Part shown: positions 50,940-63,347 of the stretch, one piece after another
Position numbering within the stretch: the first letter of the stretch is position 1
Layout of the letters: each line of letters opens with the position of its first letter
Assembly: GCF_900090045.1 (NCBI RefSeq)
Contig: NC_041787.1
Coordinates: 2,911,001 to 2,975,000 of the forward strand
Origin: Plasmodium malariae
Taxonomy: Eukaryota > Apicomplexa > Aconoidasida > Haemosporida > Plasmodiidae
DNA: 64,000 nt
Reading direction: 5' to 3'
The notes under the pieces: generated by a model
Told to the model about the DNA's origin: nothing
Seen by the model: only the letters and a program-made list of their open reading frames with translations
Databases searched by the model: none
Translations under genes and position numbers: made by a program

Positions 50940-51823
50940 ATGGGTCAAAAAAGGAAGTTAATGTTTTTTACTAAAATTAATGTCTTTATCCTTTTAACTT
51001 GGATATGTCATACTGACGATAAGATGGTGCGATATTCTATTTAAGTATATTTTGTATTATTTATGTTTGGTGTGTTCTATTAGTAATAGCTAATTTTTAA
51101 ATGAAACTATTAATTCTTTTAAATAACGTATATTTACTTTATTTATTACAGGGTACCATTAATAAACATTTCCATCAAAAGATTTACGTTTATAGAATAT
51201 TAAGTAAAAAAAAATATGGATTTTTTGGACAACGTAATGAGAAAGGGGATTCGAATATTTTAAGTGTAGAAACAGATATGCCTACTATTGAAGAGAGCGA
51301 TAAATTATATAAATCTAAAATAATAAATGTAACCGATAAAAAAAATTTAACGCAAAGTATAAGTTCATTAAAAAGTGAAGTAAAATTCCAATTAAATGGG
51401 GAAAATGTATTATCTGTGAACACTGAAAATGATTCATTATCTAGAGAAAAATCCTTAGACAGAATATGCTTAAAAAACAAAGATAAGTGCGTTACGAATC
51501 CTAATAATGAGAATGTTAAGAGGAAGATATATATTAAATATATTTTTCTTGTTATTTTACCTGTGTTACTCCCATTAGCTGAAATCATATTGTATATATG
51601 TGAATTTATGTTGTGCTCTGAACACACTGATTCTAGTGATATTGCATTGTGTACTATTTCAAAAATAAATGTGGGAGTTATGTCATCATTGACATATATA
51701 ATTATAATGTTGATTATTTTTATCTGTGAGAAAATTATAAAAAGTGAAAAATTTATGGGTTTAAGAACTTATACGAAAAAAAAAAAATTTACTATTCCTA
51801 AAGTAGGCTTTTGGATTAAATAA
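50940..51823 (+). CDS. Plasmodium exported protein of unknown function, intact, 2 exons
   Basis: Exons 50940-51026 and 51152-51823 (intron 125 bases), 252 residues. Exon 1 is MGQKRKLMFFTKINVFILLT, then WICHTDDKM, the same 29-codon design as the fam-l-type genes, and its upstream element is shared. The donor is GTGCGA, unusual for the cluster but a GT site; the acceptor is TTATTACAG. Exon 2 differs from the fam-l type: GTINKHFHQKIYVYRILSKK (an RxL motif with Lys last), a polar region with paired cysteines (RICLKNKDKCV), membrane segment 1 (YIFLVILPVLLPLAEIILYI) at about residues 170-190, a short cysteine-containing loop (CSEHTDSSDIALC), membrane segment 2 (SSLTYIIIMLIIFICEKI) and a basic tail ending GFWIK. 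It is a different family that shares the exported-gene cassette. No lesion is seen; function unknown. Confidence 0.82.
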
Positions 51824-54007
51824 CCTATGTAAATCACTTAAAGATATATACACATGAAGAAGAAAACTATAATTTCTTAGGTTCTTATGTGTACATGTGT
51901 GGGTATATAATTTTTAATTTGTAATTTAGAAAATATGATTCTTTAATATTTTCGTGTATTTGAATGTTTTAATGCTTTCATTTTGTATTCAATATAATGA
52001 CTGAGCTTAATGTAATTTTATGGTTCATATATATATTTGGGTTTTTAACTAGATTTTCATAAAATATATACCCATTAGGATTGAAATTAATATTAAAAAG
52101 TACAATCCATATAATATTATTTCTAAATTTATATCTGAATAATTAAGAAATCATCATGTTTTTATTATATTGCAATCTTGAATGATTATATACTGACATT
52201 ATTAAGGGGATATATTATTTGTTTCAAGTTAAAAATAAAATTGTCATGTTTTGCATATGAACAAACAAAATGAATAAATGTAGTTGTATTTATATTTTTA
52301 TTTTTAATTTTATTTATTTAAACATATACAACCAGTTAATTATAGATTGTTTATGTGGTATTATCATATTTTTAATTTTTTTTAAAATATAAATTCATTT
52401 TATAAAAACTAAAAATAAATTTAAAAAAAGAAAACCCTTGAAAACTAATGAATTATATTACATAAGTAATTTCAATATTATATATTATGATTACCCTTTA
52501 TTTATTTTAATTTTTTATTTTTTTTTTTTATATTAAGATTTACTTTGTTTAATTAACTATTAATGTGTTATATAAGGCACAAAAAAGTATATAAGTTTTA
52601 TAATATATTAAATAGTATACGATAAAAGATAAACAAAATTTTAGTGCATTTTAATATTATTATTTTTATAGATTCTCTTAGTGACTTATAAATATAATAA
52701 TATTTACATATTATTATATTTTACAACTTCTGGTTATTATTAATTTCGATTGTATAATGTAACATATAATGGTACTTTTTTTTTTTCTTTTTTTTTTTTT
52801 TTAATTTTTTTAATGAGTCATTTTAATAACATTTATATTTAAAAAAAGAAATGAATATATAGCAATTTATATTTTACCTTTTGTTTATTTTTGTTCTACA
52901 TTGTGATCTGTGTATTTAAAGAATTATAAATTTATTTTACAGTCCTATTAATTAATTTAATTTTTTTTTTTTTCATTAACGCTATATTAGTTAAATTTAT
53001 ACATACTTATGTACTATATGAACTCATTGTAAGTATTTTGAACTTACAAGATTAACAAAAATTTATATTAATAATATAATGGCGCTAAAAATATAAATAT
53101 GTCATTGTTATAGAACATGAATGAAAATAGAAGTTTCGGTTATTTTCGATGTTTTTTAAAGTCGATAATTTCGTTTGTGTATATTTTAGTGGACCTATTA
53201 GCAATAAAAGCATAGTTGCAAATACGCAGTAGCTTTATAGTAAAGATCACTTTAAAAAAGATAATTAATGAAACAATAAGAAAATAAAATTTAAATGAAA
53301 ATATATATACTGTATTATCATTTATTTTTAGACAAAATAATAAAATAAGTTAAGCCATATACGCCAAAATTATATAACATGAGTAACATTACTAATTGGA
53401 CGAAATATATACTACTATTATAAAATTCATTATCAGAAGAAATGAGAATTACTTATGACATTCTATATAGAAGATGTAAATAAATATTATAGCTTTTGTA
53501 TAAATTAATATATTAATTTATATATATACACACATACATATACACATGCAATATATATATATATATATATATAATGCGAATAATACATGATATGTACATC
53601 ATCAAAGAGTAAATTATATATTTAACGAAAAAATGAAAATTGTAGATCATATTTTTATTTGGTTTAATAGATATAATTAATTTATATCGTTATGCATATT
53701 TTTAATAAATGTATCATTTAAAATAAAATATGAGGAAAAATAAATAATCAAAAAATATGTTTAACCATATTAGATATATCAGAATTTAGAAATTATTAAT
53801 TAAATAAAAGAATATATATGCTTATATAATACATATTATTGAATATTTTTCATAAGATATAGTATTATTTATTAAGATATGCTCTAATATTTTAATATGT
53901 GAATAAAAATTTGTAATATTTAAGATACTATGAGGCAGCTTTGTAATAAATACATTTAAAAATCATAAAAATGAGTTTTATAATATATGTTTATATTTAT
54001 ATATATG

Positions 54008-54044
<37 letters not shown>

Positions 54045-55515
54045 TACGAAATAAAAAAGTAATTTAATTATCTTATTTTTGTGGAGTGCATTAATGTAAT
54101 ATGTGCAATATGTTATATAGAAACGGATTAATTTTATTTTTATTTTCATTTAATTAATTTTTTTTTTAAGAGTAATTTACTAGAAAAATTTGTATAAATT
54201 TATTATATATATAATCAATGTTGTATATTTAATTAATATCTCTTTTATAATTTACAAAATGTTAATTGTAAGAAACAGTGCAGTATAAAAATATTGAAAT
54301 ATATATATTTCTACTCCTTATGGTATATTTTAAAAAACATCTAAATTATGTCATTTCCATTAGTTGAATAAAAATTTATAATGAAATATATAATTCTGAG
54401 TAGTATTTATTTATAAATGATTAAAAATTAATATTCTTTTCTGCTATATATAAAATATTCTTGAAAAAAATTAATTCAAATGTTTTCCTTAATTTTGTTA
54501 TGTATTATTTATATATTATCCTTTAACATTTCATATTTATATTATTTATTTAAAATTATTTTTTTAAATATTACAATTACCAAGGGCACTTTTTTACTAA
54601 ATTTACTTTTCTATTTTTATTTTTTTTTTCAGAAAAAATATTAAAGGGAAATTAACTGAATCTTTACATTTAAAATGATTTCCTATTAGTAGTAATAAAT
54701 GAAATCTATATATTTAAATTATATAATTATTATAATGTTTCATTTATAATAACTTTGATACAGTATTATTAAACAATTCTTTTGGATTTCGATTTTTAAA
54801 GTATAAAAAGTTTGTTGAATTAATCTCAAAATGGAACTTTTAATATAATAATATATAAATATATCGCATATACTAGGTGTGTACCATAGGTTAACTTAAA
54901 AATTGTGCTATAAAAAATATTTATCATTTTGTTTTTCTATCCTCTCATTGTTATCGTAGTCAATATAATATTTTATAGTTTTAATTATAAAATAATATTT
55001 ATGAAATATATTAAGTACACAAAACTATGTTCACTGATGGGAAAAAAGAAAAAAATTAATAGTTATATTTCTAATATATGTTAAGGCACCTATTCAAGCT
55101 ACATATATGTTTTTTTATTTTTAAATATAAAATAAAAAGTTTAAATGCCAGAGAAAAATCTTTTTTACATTTTCTTTCTGAAAAATATTAATAAATTTTT
55201 TTTTTTTTTTTTTACAATAATTAAAATATATACATATTTTGAGCATTTAATTAACGTAATAAGTTCTACCAAAAGTTATTTTAATCACTGCTTCTTTTTT
55301 TATAAATAAATCTTTATTGGAAATATTTAAGAATATATTTTTAAATTATCTTGTCTTTAATATACTTTATATTTCTATTATGTATATGCAAAATGAAACT
55401 TTTTTAAAAAGTAAAAATAATAATGTATATGAAAGCGCCCTGTTACTAGTATATTCTGAATATGCAGTAAATTTTTCATCTTGTCATAGTTATTTTTACA
55501 TGAAATATTTGCAAA
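51824..55515. other. intergenic AT-rich stretch
   Basis: No supportable gene. A small GC-richer frame near 53115-53205 (MNENRSFGYFRCFLK...) is unrecognised and has no second exon. (TA)n runs lie at 53551-53573 and 54012-54041. The ORF at 55317-55523 overlaps the first exon of the next gene in another frame and is not supported. Confidence 0.5.
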
Positions 55516-56395
55516 ATGAATGAAAAAATAAAATATTTTATTTTAATTAAAAATATTGCATTTACTCTTTTTATATGGAAATGTTTTTACATCAATAAAG
55601 GGGTAAAATGCTACCATCCATGAAAATTTATATTACATATTTTTCTGCTTCACGTTATGGATATATTTACGTAATAATTATTTTTTTATTAGTAAGTAAT
55701 CTTATCGAATTATAAATAATTAAAATATATTATTTTGTGGATAGTGTATTTTCAATAAATCTTTAGATAATAAGAACATAAGAAATAGAGAATTCGATTC
55801 AAGAAATGATAGATTATTGTCAGAGAATAAGGAGAAAACAAAAAATATAGGATCAAAAGTAATGTTATATACAAATGGAGATAGCGATTAAGAAAATGGA
55901 GAAGAAGTTGTTAAATTAGCATATGATAGAGCATATGAATATAAGAGCAAAGGTAGTTCAAGAGATGGAGAAAAAAAGTTAGTTAAGAAATGCCCATCTA
56001 TTATAAGTAGATCATTCGATATGATATATAATTCGTTTGAAAAATTATTGTATAGTGGATTTAATCATATATATAAATACAGGAAAAGTATTGATCTTAC
56101 CCAGAAAAAACATATAAAATTTTCAGTATATGCGGTTATAGGTTTGATATTTGTTCTACTAGTAATGCTTTTTTCAACAGGAATTTCATTTTTTATTTTT
56201 GGTGTTTATTTTTATGATATAGCTACTGGAGTTTTTAGTATAGATACTTCTGATACCATATGATATTTCTTTAAATACAAAGAACACGTGGTTGCATTAT
56301 TATTAGTTATTGTATGTATATGGATAGTTATATATATGCTGGTGCAAATCATAAGGTATGCAAATAATTTAGGAGAAAATAAAGTAAATACCTGA
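55516..56395 (+). pseudogene. exported protein of unknown function, two in-frame stops
   Basis: Exon 1 55516-55602 (29 codons, MNEKIKYFILIKNIAFTLFI then WKCFYINKG), donor GTAAAA; exon 2 starts at 55745 after TTGTGGATAG, in phase, with CIFNKSLDNKN, which matches the STFNKSLDE opening of relatives. The export motif RNDRLLSENK (RLLSE) fits RxLxE. A TAA at 55889-55891 interrupts a polar helical region (EEVVKLAYDRAYEYKSKGSS), and a TGA at 56261-56263 lies between two membrane segments (VIGLIFVLLVMLFSTGISFF and VVALLLVIVCIWIVIYMLV). Otherwise the frame is continuous to TGA 56393-56395, 245 codons in all. Start, splice sites and export motif are intact, so the damage is limited to two single-base nonsense changes. 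The family is not the fam-l type; I do not recognise a function. Confidence 0.72.
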
Positions 56396-59300
56396 TTATA
56401 ATGAATTTATTTGTGTCAGAAAAATAATTGCTTCATGCAATAAATGAAGATGTACATCGTGTTTAATGAAATTGTGTACTAAAGTAGTTTTTGTTGTACT
56501 TTTATAATATATTTTGTTTATACAAACTAGGTAATATATAGACATATATTCATACTCGAATGTAAAAACTATAATATATTAGATATATGTAACAGTTTTT
56601 TTTTCTTTATTTTCTTCTGAATTATAGTATATTCTTTTGAATTTAATTATTATTATGTTTTAGAATATATATATAAATTTTTTGCTTCATAATAATGTAA
56701 AATTGGTATTACAGTAAATACACAATAAAAACCTTGTTTTATTATGCAAAAAATTATGTATAAATGTTTTATGTATATTTATATTATAATAAATATGCGG
56801 TTATTTAATTTAATATATAAAATTTTACATTTACTACTCCTTCAATGATGTAGTGAGTATTTGTATTTTTAACAATCATAATTTTTTTTTGAATTTTTGT
56901 TTATTTTATGGTTGTAAGATTTCAATGGAAGAATTTTTAAAATAATTTCATTATATATTATTTTTTATTTTAAGGTAACATTCTGTTCTTCATTTAACAA
57001 AACTAAATAGATGTGTTTTTGTTGTGTTCAAGTGTATTTTTTATTTAAATGAAGACATAACAAATAATATTTGAAAAAAATTATTTCGAGAAATTTATAT
57101 TTTAAAACTTATTTTTTATAAGAATATTTTTAAGAGATTCTTTTTTGTCATGCATGTTCTAATTATGAAATTATCAATATATACTAACATTATTTTACTT
57201 ATTAGAATGGAATATTGATAGAACCTTATAAAGTTTATAATTCATGAAACACAATAAGTAGAAGTAGGTGGAATACCCATTTATAATTGTGTTTATTAAC
57301 ATATATATTTTGCTTTTAATTTTGTTTTATACGAATTATTTAAATTTTCAAAATAAAAAAATTATTCATAATAAGATTGTAGTACACATGTTTTCTTTTT
57401 ATATTATTTAGAGAATACATGTTTGAACAAATATTAGTCTGACATTAGCGAGTATCATACAACAATTACTCATCTTTTCTGTCTAAAATAGTTAATAAAT
57501 TAATAAAGATGAATTATATACTTATAATAAAATGTAATTAAACATTTTACTATATGTCGTTGAATTTTAAAGTAAATAAATTTTATCCTCGGCAACATTA
57601 TATATAGATAATCATTCACATATTTGTGATACTTTGCATTTTTTCTATACAATATTGTTTATTACAGAAAAGTGACATCCTAAATATGTACAAAAATATA
57701 AGGTATTTACATTAATAACTAGCAATTTTATTTGATGTTTTTATTACTTTTTTTAATAATATAATATTAAGTAAAAGAAAATCCAAGTTATACATATATG
57801 TGTGTTATTGCAAACGTAATTTTACATTTATTAATTTTACAAGCCCTAATGTATTTTAATTAAAATATTATGCTCTATTTTAACTAAAGACGTTAATTAT
57901 ATAAGGAAATATATATGCCTTTCTATTAAATTTACGTTTGAGATTTTCGCATAATATAACCTTAAATTTTTTTAAAAGTGCCATGATAAATACAAATTAA
58001 GTCCCAGAATTAGGATAAATATAGTTTTTGTTATTATACTATACGTATATTTAACGATGTATTATTTATTATATTGAATAGATTATGTATTTCCTTTTTT
58101 TTGCGAGAACGCAGTTAGATATAGATAAATCGAGGATAATATTTTTATAATTCTTCATGTAAATGTTCACCAACTTGCCAAAAAATTTTTGAAAAGTTAA
58201 TAATTTTTTTTTTTTTATTTGTAATTATTTAATGTTATAATATTTTATGTAATTATATTCTTTTATGTAAGCAGTATACATGTGCCTATAGAAATGTTTT
58301 AGTTTATAGTTCATTATATCAGTAAGAAATTTCCGATATATTAGCATAATTTTAATTTTTAATAATAATGGATGTAGGATATTTTTAGTAGTGAAAAATA
58401 AAATATATTAGGAGCAAATTAAATGATAACTGCTTTCATGATATTATTAATGAAGTTATGTAATATTTGATTTATTTTTATTTTATAAATATTATCTCAA
58501 TGTATATCATAAAATAAATGAGTAACAAATTATGTATGAATTGAGATTTATGATAAAGTTAACAACTACATTATTGAATCAAGATTATTGTAATATTAAC
58601 ACATTTTATACATGTATTACGCTTTTTTTTTTATTATGTTATTTTTAAATATATATGTTTAATTAAAAAAGAAAAAATTTTGTGAATTTAAAAACACGTC
58701 ATTAATAGATAATGATATAAATTAAACTTATGTAAAAATAATAATTATCAAGAATTATTATAAAAAAAAAAAAAAAATAGGTCATTATTTTCATATAATA
58801 TACATATATTTTCATAAATTATATAGTATATAATAAATTTGATTTTTTAAATATATTGTAGACTATAAAGGTAAGAATGCACTATAATAAGTAAACACGG
58901 ATATTTTGGAAAAAAATATATATTTTTTTAATTTATAAATACTTTTGATTCATTATTGTAAATGCTAATGTTTTTTTTTTTATAAATAGTAACTATATTT
59001 ACGAAATACAATATTTATAAAATTGTAATAATTAAATGGAAAACTTAAAGATAGCCATTATTCTAGAAACACCTAGAATGTAACATATATATATACTTTA
59101 TATATTGTAAATTAATTCAAAATTCTCAAATAATTAAAAATTATAAGGAGAAATTTAATTGCGCTAATATGTAATTAAATTATACGTTGTTAAAGTATAT
59201 GAATGAACTGAAATTGTGTCATTTTTAATAAAGTTAATTTTTTATAAATAAAATTAATTATAAAATCTAGTCGCATCCATTTTTATTTCTTTTTTTTGTT

Positions 59301-59444
59301 TTGGTTGTATAGTAAAATATGCTATATATGTTAACTTAAGAAAAAATATTAAAGTAAAAGAGGTACTTTTTTTACTGTTGGAAGTATATAACTTCATGTT
59401 AATATTTTTTTTATTGTACATATCAGAATATTAGAGAATATAAC
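56396..59444. other. intergenic: 5' cassette of the next pseudogene
   Basis: Nothing gene-like up to about 58.2 kb. From about 58300 it parallels the upstream region of the gene at 50940 (matching 49720-50110). No (TA)n run of note; poly-T/A tracts are frequent. Confidence 0.5.
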
Positions 59445-60410
59445 ATGGAACAAAGTATTAAGTTTATCTTTTTTATCAAATTTTATATTTTTATCCTTTT
59501 TAATTGGATATATCATTTTTATAGTGATATGGTAAGCTAATACATTTTGAGGGAATCTGTATTATTAATATTTTTACTGTTTATTTTTATTAATTATATT
59601 TTTTCGAATGGGAATAATTATCCATTTATATAGGATATATTTTAATTTTTTTTTTAGAACGAGTTTAACATATTTTTTGATGATAATTATGGTTCTAATA
59701 GAAGATTAGATACGGGAATTTATTGATCATTAGGAAACTATGAGAAGGATATTTATTCAAATGTTGGAGTTTTAATAGAAATAGTACCATATAATGCAAA
59801 AAAGAAGGAAGAAAAATTACTAACAATTGATAATTAAAAATGGAACAAAGAAAAAAAAGAAAAATTATATATAAATTCATTAATTAAGGAAAAATTGATT
59901 ATGCAACTTATGAAAAATAAATGTTCCATATTTCATAAATCATATAACAATTATGAAAAAAAAATAATGAATGGAATTGATGATACAAATTTTATTAAAA
60001 AAATAGTGTTAATTAATGATCAAGATTACAAAAAATTAAAACGTAATAAATACAGTTTACGACTTTATTTACTTTTGCTGTTGTTAGTGATGGTATTAGT
60101 GACAACTATAGTAGATTTATCATTGGGAAAATTCCAAACTACTGGTAATTTATATGGTTTATTATGTAGTTTATCAGTATATGGTAATGAAGTTCCCAAA
60201 GAGAGGGGTACTCCTGGGGGTGTTTTGGCTTTATTGTTCTCTCCATGTAAAGATAATACAATTATAGGATATAATGTATTTGGTATTCTAATATATTGTT
60301 TACCTATCTTAATACTGGGTATTATAATTATACTAGGATTTTATTATTATTATAAAAATATTATAAAACATAAAAAAATTAGCTTCATTGAGGAGTTCAA
60401 TGAATGGTAG
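59445..60410 (+). pseudogene. fam-l-type exported protein, stop in the export motif
   Basis: Exon 1 59445-59531 (MEQSIKFIFFIKFYIFILFN, then WIYHFYSDM), donor GTAAGC; exon 2 starts at 59658 after a T-rich TTTTTAG acceptor. The expected Y-R-L-L of the export motif reads TAT TGA TCA TTA: the TGA at 59724-59726 corresponds to the CGA arginine codon of relatives. A TAA at 59835-59837 follows in the polar region. The frame is otherwise open to 60410 and keeps NYEKKIMNGIDDTNFIKK, membrane segment 1 (LRLYLLLLLLVMVLVTTIVDL), a loop with GTPGGVLALL, membrane segment 2 (FGILIYCLPILILGIIIILG) and the tail KNIIKHKKISFIEEFNEW. Start and splice sites are intact. This copy is closer to the 698/62400 pair than to the LEKKIFKELD subgroup. 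Confidence 0.85.
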
Positions 60411-61463
60411 GTTGTATATTTATTTCTGTAAAGAAGCCTTTAATGTTATATACAATCTGTAATATTTTTAATGACATATAAAATATAATAATAATGGCAT
60501 GTATTTTATGTATGAACATACATATATGTAGTTATATTTATACGTAACGGTATAGAAAATGTCTCTGTTTTTTTGTAAATTTGTATGTTTTGAACTTTGT
60601 TTATTTATAATTTAATGTAATCCTAGAATTGAATTAAATATTATAGTTTAATATATATATTTCTGTGTTTATGCATATTTCAATGAAAAAAATATATTTG
60701 TACGTTAAAGTCAATATGTAATAGCTTAACTGAAATTAATTTATTGAATTCATTTATTAAATTACATTTTAACTATAAATATTGCTGCATCGCATTTTTT
60801 ATCTTTTTTTAGAATAAAATTAATATCTTTTATGGTTATTAAGAAAACGAATTGTTATTTTTAAATTAACAGTTAACGTGCTTTATTCTGTATGTTATGA
60901 AAAGAAGAGACTATATTTATTGTATTTATATGCTTTTTTTTTTAACTATAACATATTATTTTAAATTTTACTTTTTTTATTTTTTTTTTAATTTCTTAAT
61001 TTATTCGCTGGAAAAATAATGCTTTTTAAAAGAAATATAAAATAAATTTTTTTTTAGGATTTTTAGATTAATATTTTGAGAATACAATAATTTTATATTT
61101 GTCATTATCCAGTTTACACTACTTATATAGCAGGAAGTATTGAAAAAATCGTATTTTTTTCTAAAAGTATTATTAAAAAAAGAATTTTTATTAATTTGTA
61201 TTCATTGTTTAATCTGTATCTGTAACATTATTTTACTGACAAGATATATTTGTAAAATACCAAACAAAAACTAATATATTAGCTATGAAACTCTCAATAC
61301 AAAAGATAGTAAATAATTTATTATGGTAAATTACATTGCTACATTTCCTTATTTTTAATTTACATATAATAATATTCATTTTAATTTCATTTGTAAATTT
61401 ATATTTGGATTATTTTTAAATTATGATGATATCATGAAACATTCAGATGCTAATTTTACTGTC

Positions 61464-61494
<31 letters not shown>

Positions 61495-62399
61495 TAATAT
61501 TGCTTCAAAAATATATATGTAGATAAAAAAAAAAAACGTTTTGAGGATTAATTTAAGAAATTCCCATTTAGAAATAATGGTACAAATTAAATTTAATTAT
61601 GTATTAATTTTTTTAAAGATATTACACAAAAATTGAAAATATGTCTTTATTTACTTTTTAAATGTATATATTTTTTCATGGATTGAGAATACATGATAAG
61701 CTAAAATTTCTAAATATATTGTAAACCATAATATAAAGTAATTGTTTATGTAACAATTAAAAAATGTGTTATATTTCACAAAAGAAGGAATGTTTTACAA
61801 GTTATTGACTACTTCATTTATTATATCAATTATTGTATAGTTATGGTAATTAATATTTTATAAAATAAATAACCCATTTTTTTCAAAGTGTAACATCTTA
61901 TAAATTATAATTAATAATAGGAAAACGTCATTATAATTAGGAATTACTATCTTAATGTATATAATATTCTAATATATCTATATTTTATACGTTTTATTCT
62001 GTAAATTAAATGAGTATTTAGAAATATTAATATATCATATATTTTTTTTTTACATTGAAAAGATTCTATAAAAAAAACTTGTTATTGCTGGATTATATTG
62101 AATAATTAACTTATACATTTTGAATATTTATGCAATAATTAAAATTATAGTATTTTATTTAAAGTTATTTTTTGGTTTATAACGTAAATATTAAAATTTT
62201 ATAATATATTTTAAAAGGTATTTTATTTTGATGTGTATCGTAAAATGCATTTAAGGTATATATATATTATTATCTTTCTATGAAGAAATAATAAACAAAA
62301 ATTGAATAAATATATATAGTACAATCTTACATTTAACATATAATACTTATTATAAATATAATTCTTTCGGAATATAGTGTAACTTTGGAAGAATTTATG
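60411..62399. other. intergenic: start of the second copy of the segmental duplication
   Basis: No gene seen. From about 61690 onward it matches positions 1-697. A T23 tract is at 61465-61487, the weak upstream block at 61627 and the TTTTGAATATTTAT element at 62118. Confidence 0.6.
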
Positions 62400-63347
62400 A
62401 TGAAACAACAAATTTTGTTCTTATTTATTAATATTTCAACATTTATATTTTTACCTTGGATATTTCATTTTTACAGTGAAATGGTATACTTGGGTTATTG
62501 AAAGATATCTGTATTATTTATATTTTAATTATTTATTTTTATTAATGTAATTTTTTAGGATGAACATATTTTTTCATTTAAATAAGAAATTTTAAAATTT
62601 TTCTTTTTTTTTTAGAGCTCTTTAAATAAGAATTTGGATAAAAAGTACAATCTTCATAGAAAATTAAATACGAAAAATGATAGATCATTAGCAATATATA
62701 AACAGTATAAAGATTCAAGTATTGTAAATTTTAAAGATGAAATGCAAAATAATGTAGTGAGTGAAAATAAATATATATCTAATAATAAAAAAGGAACAGA
62801 TGAAAAATATAAACAATAATATAGTAGTTCATTATATAGAGAGAAATACGGTAAAAATGATAAGAAAAATAAATGTGGTATACCTAAAACAAAAAAATAT
62901 TTCGATTTTGAAAAAAAAATATATAAAGAACTTGATTATGAAGACTACATTAATAATACCAAGACTACTGAACATAAGGAATATAAAAAACTAGCACTAA
63001 AAAAGCGCAGAATAAAAATTTCTTTAGTTTTGTTATTTATATTAATATTGTTATTACCCATATTAGATCTTTCATTAGAGAAATTTACAGAGGGTGGATT
63101 GTTGGGCTTATTACACTTGTTGTACCCAACGTCTGGCGGACCTTCTGGGGTAGATGGGTCTTTGGTTACGCTATTAAGCAAAGATGGATGGGGTAATATT
63201 GTAAAAATATGTGCATCTACTACTTTCATTTATCGAGTACCTTTTCTTATATTTGTTGTCATATTTATATTAGGGATGGTTTATTACTATAAAAAAGTTA
63301 TAAAATATGAAAATATTATGTTCAAACAAAGAATAAATAAGAAGTAA
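62400..63347 (+). pseudogene. fam-l-type exported protein broken by a single stop
   Basis: Exon 1 62400-62483 (MKQQILFLFINISTFIFLPW, ending IFHFYSEM), donor GTATAC; exon 2 starts at 62616 after TTTTTTTAG with SSLNKNLDKKYNLHRKLNTK. The export motif has decayed to NDRSLAIYK. A TAA at 62817-62819, after DEKYKQ, is the only stop; the same frame continues through YSSSLYREKYGKN, DFEKKIYKELDYEDYINN, membrane segment 1 (ISLVLLFILILLLPILDLSL), a loop (GGLLGLLHLLYPTSGGPSG), membrane segment 2 (VPFLIFVVIFILGMVYYYKK) and KVIKYENIMFKQRINKK. It is the closest relative of the gene at 698-1661, sharing loop residues, intron position, first-exon length (28 codons) and flanks. One base change, or a sequencing error, separates it from an open gene. 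Confidence 0.85.
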
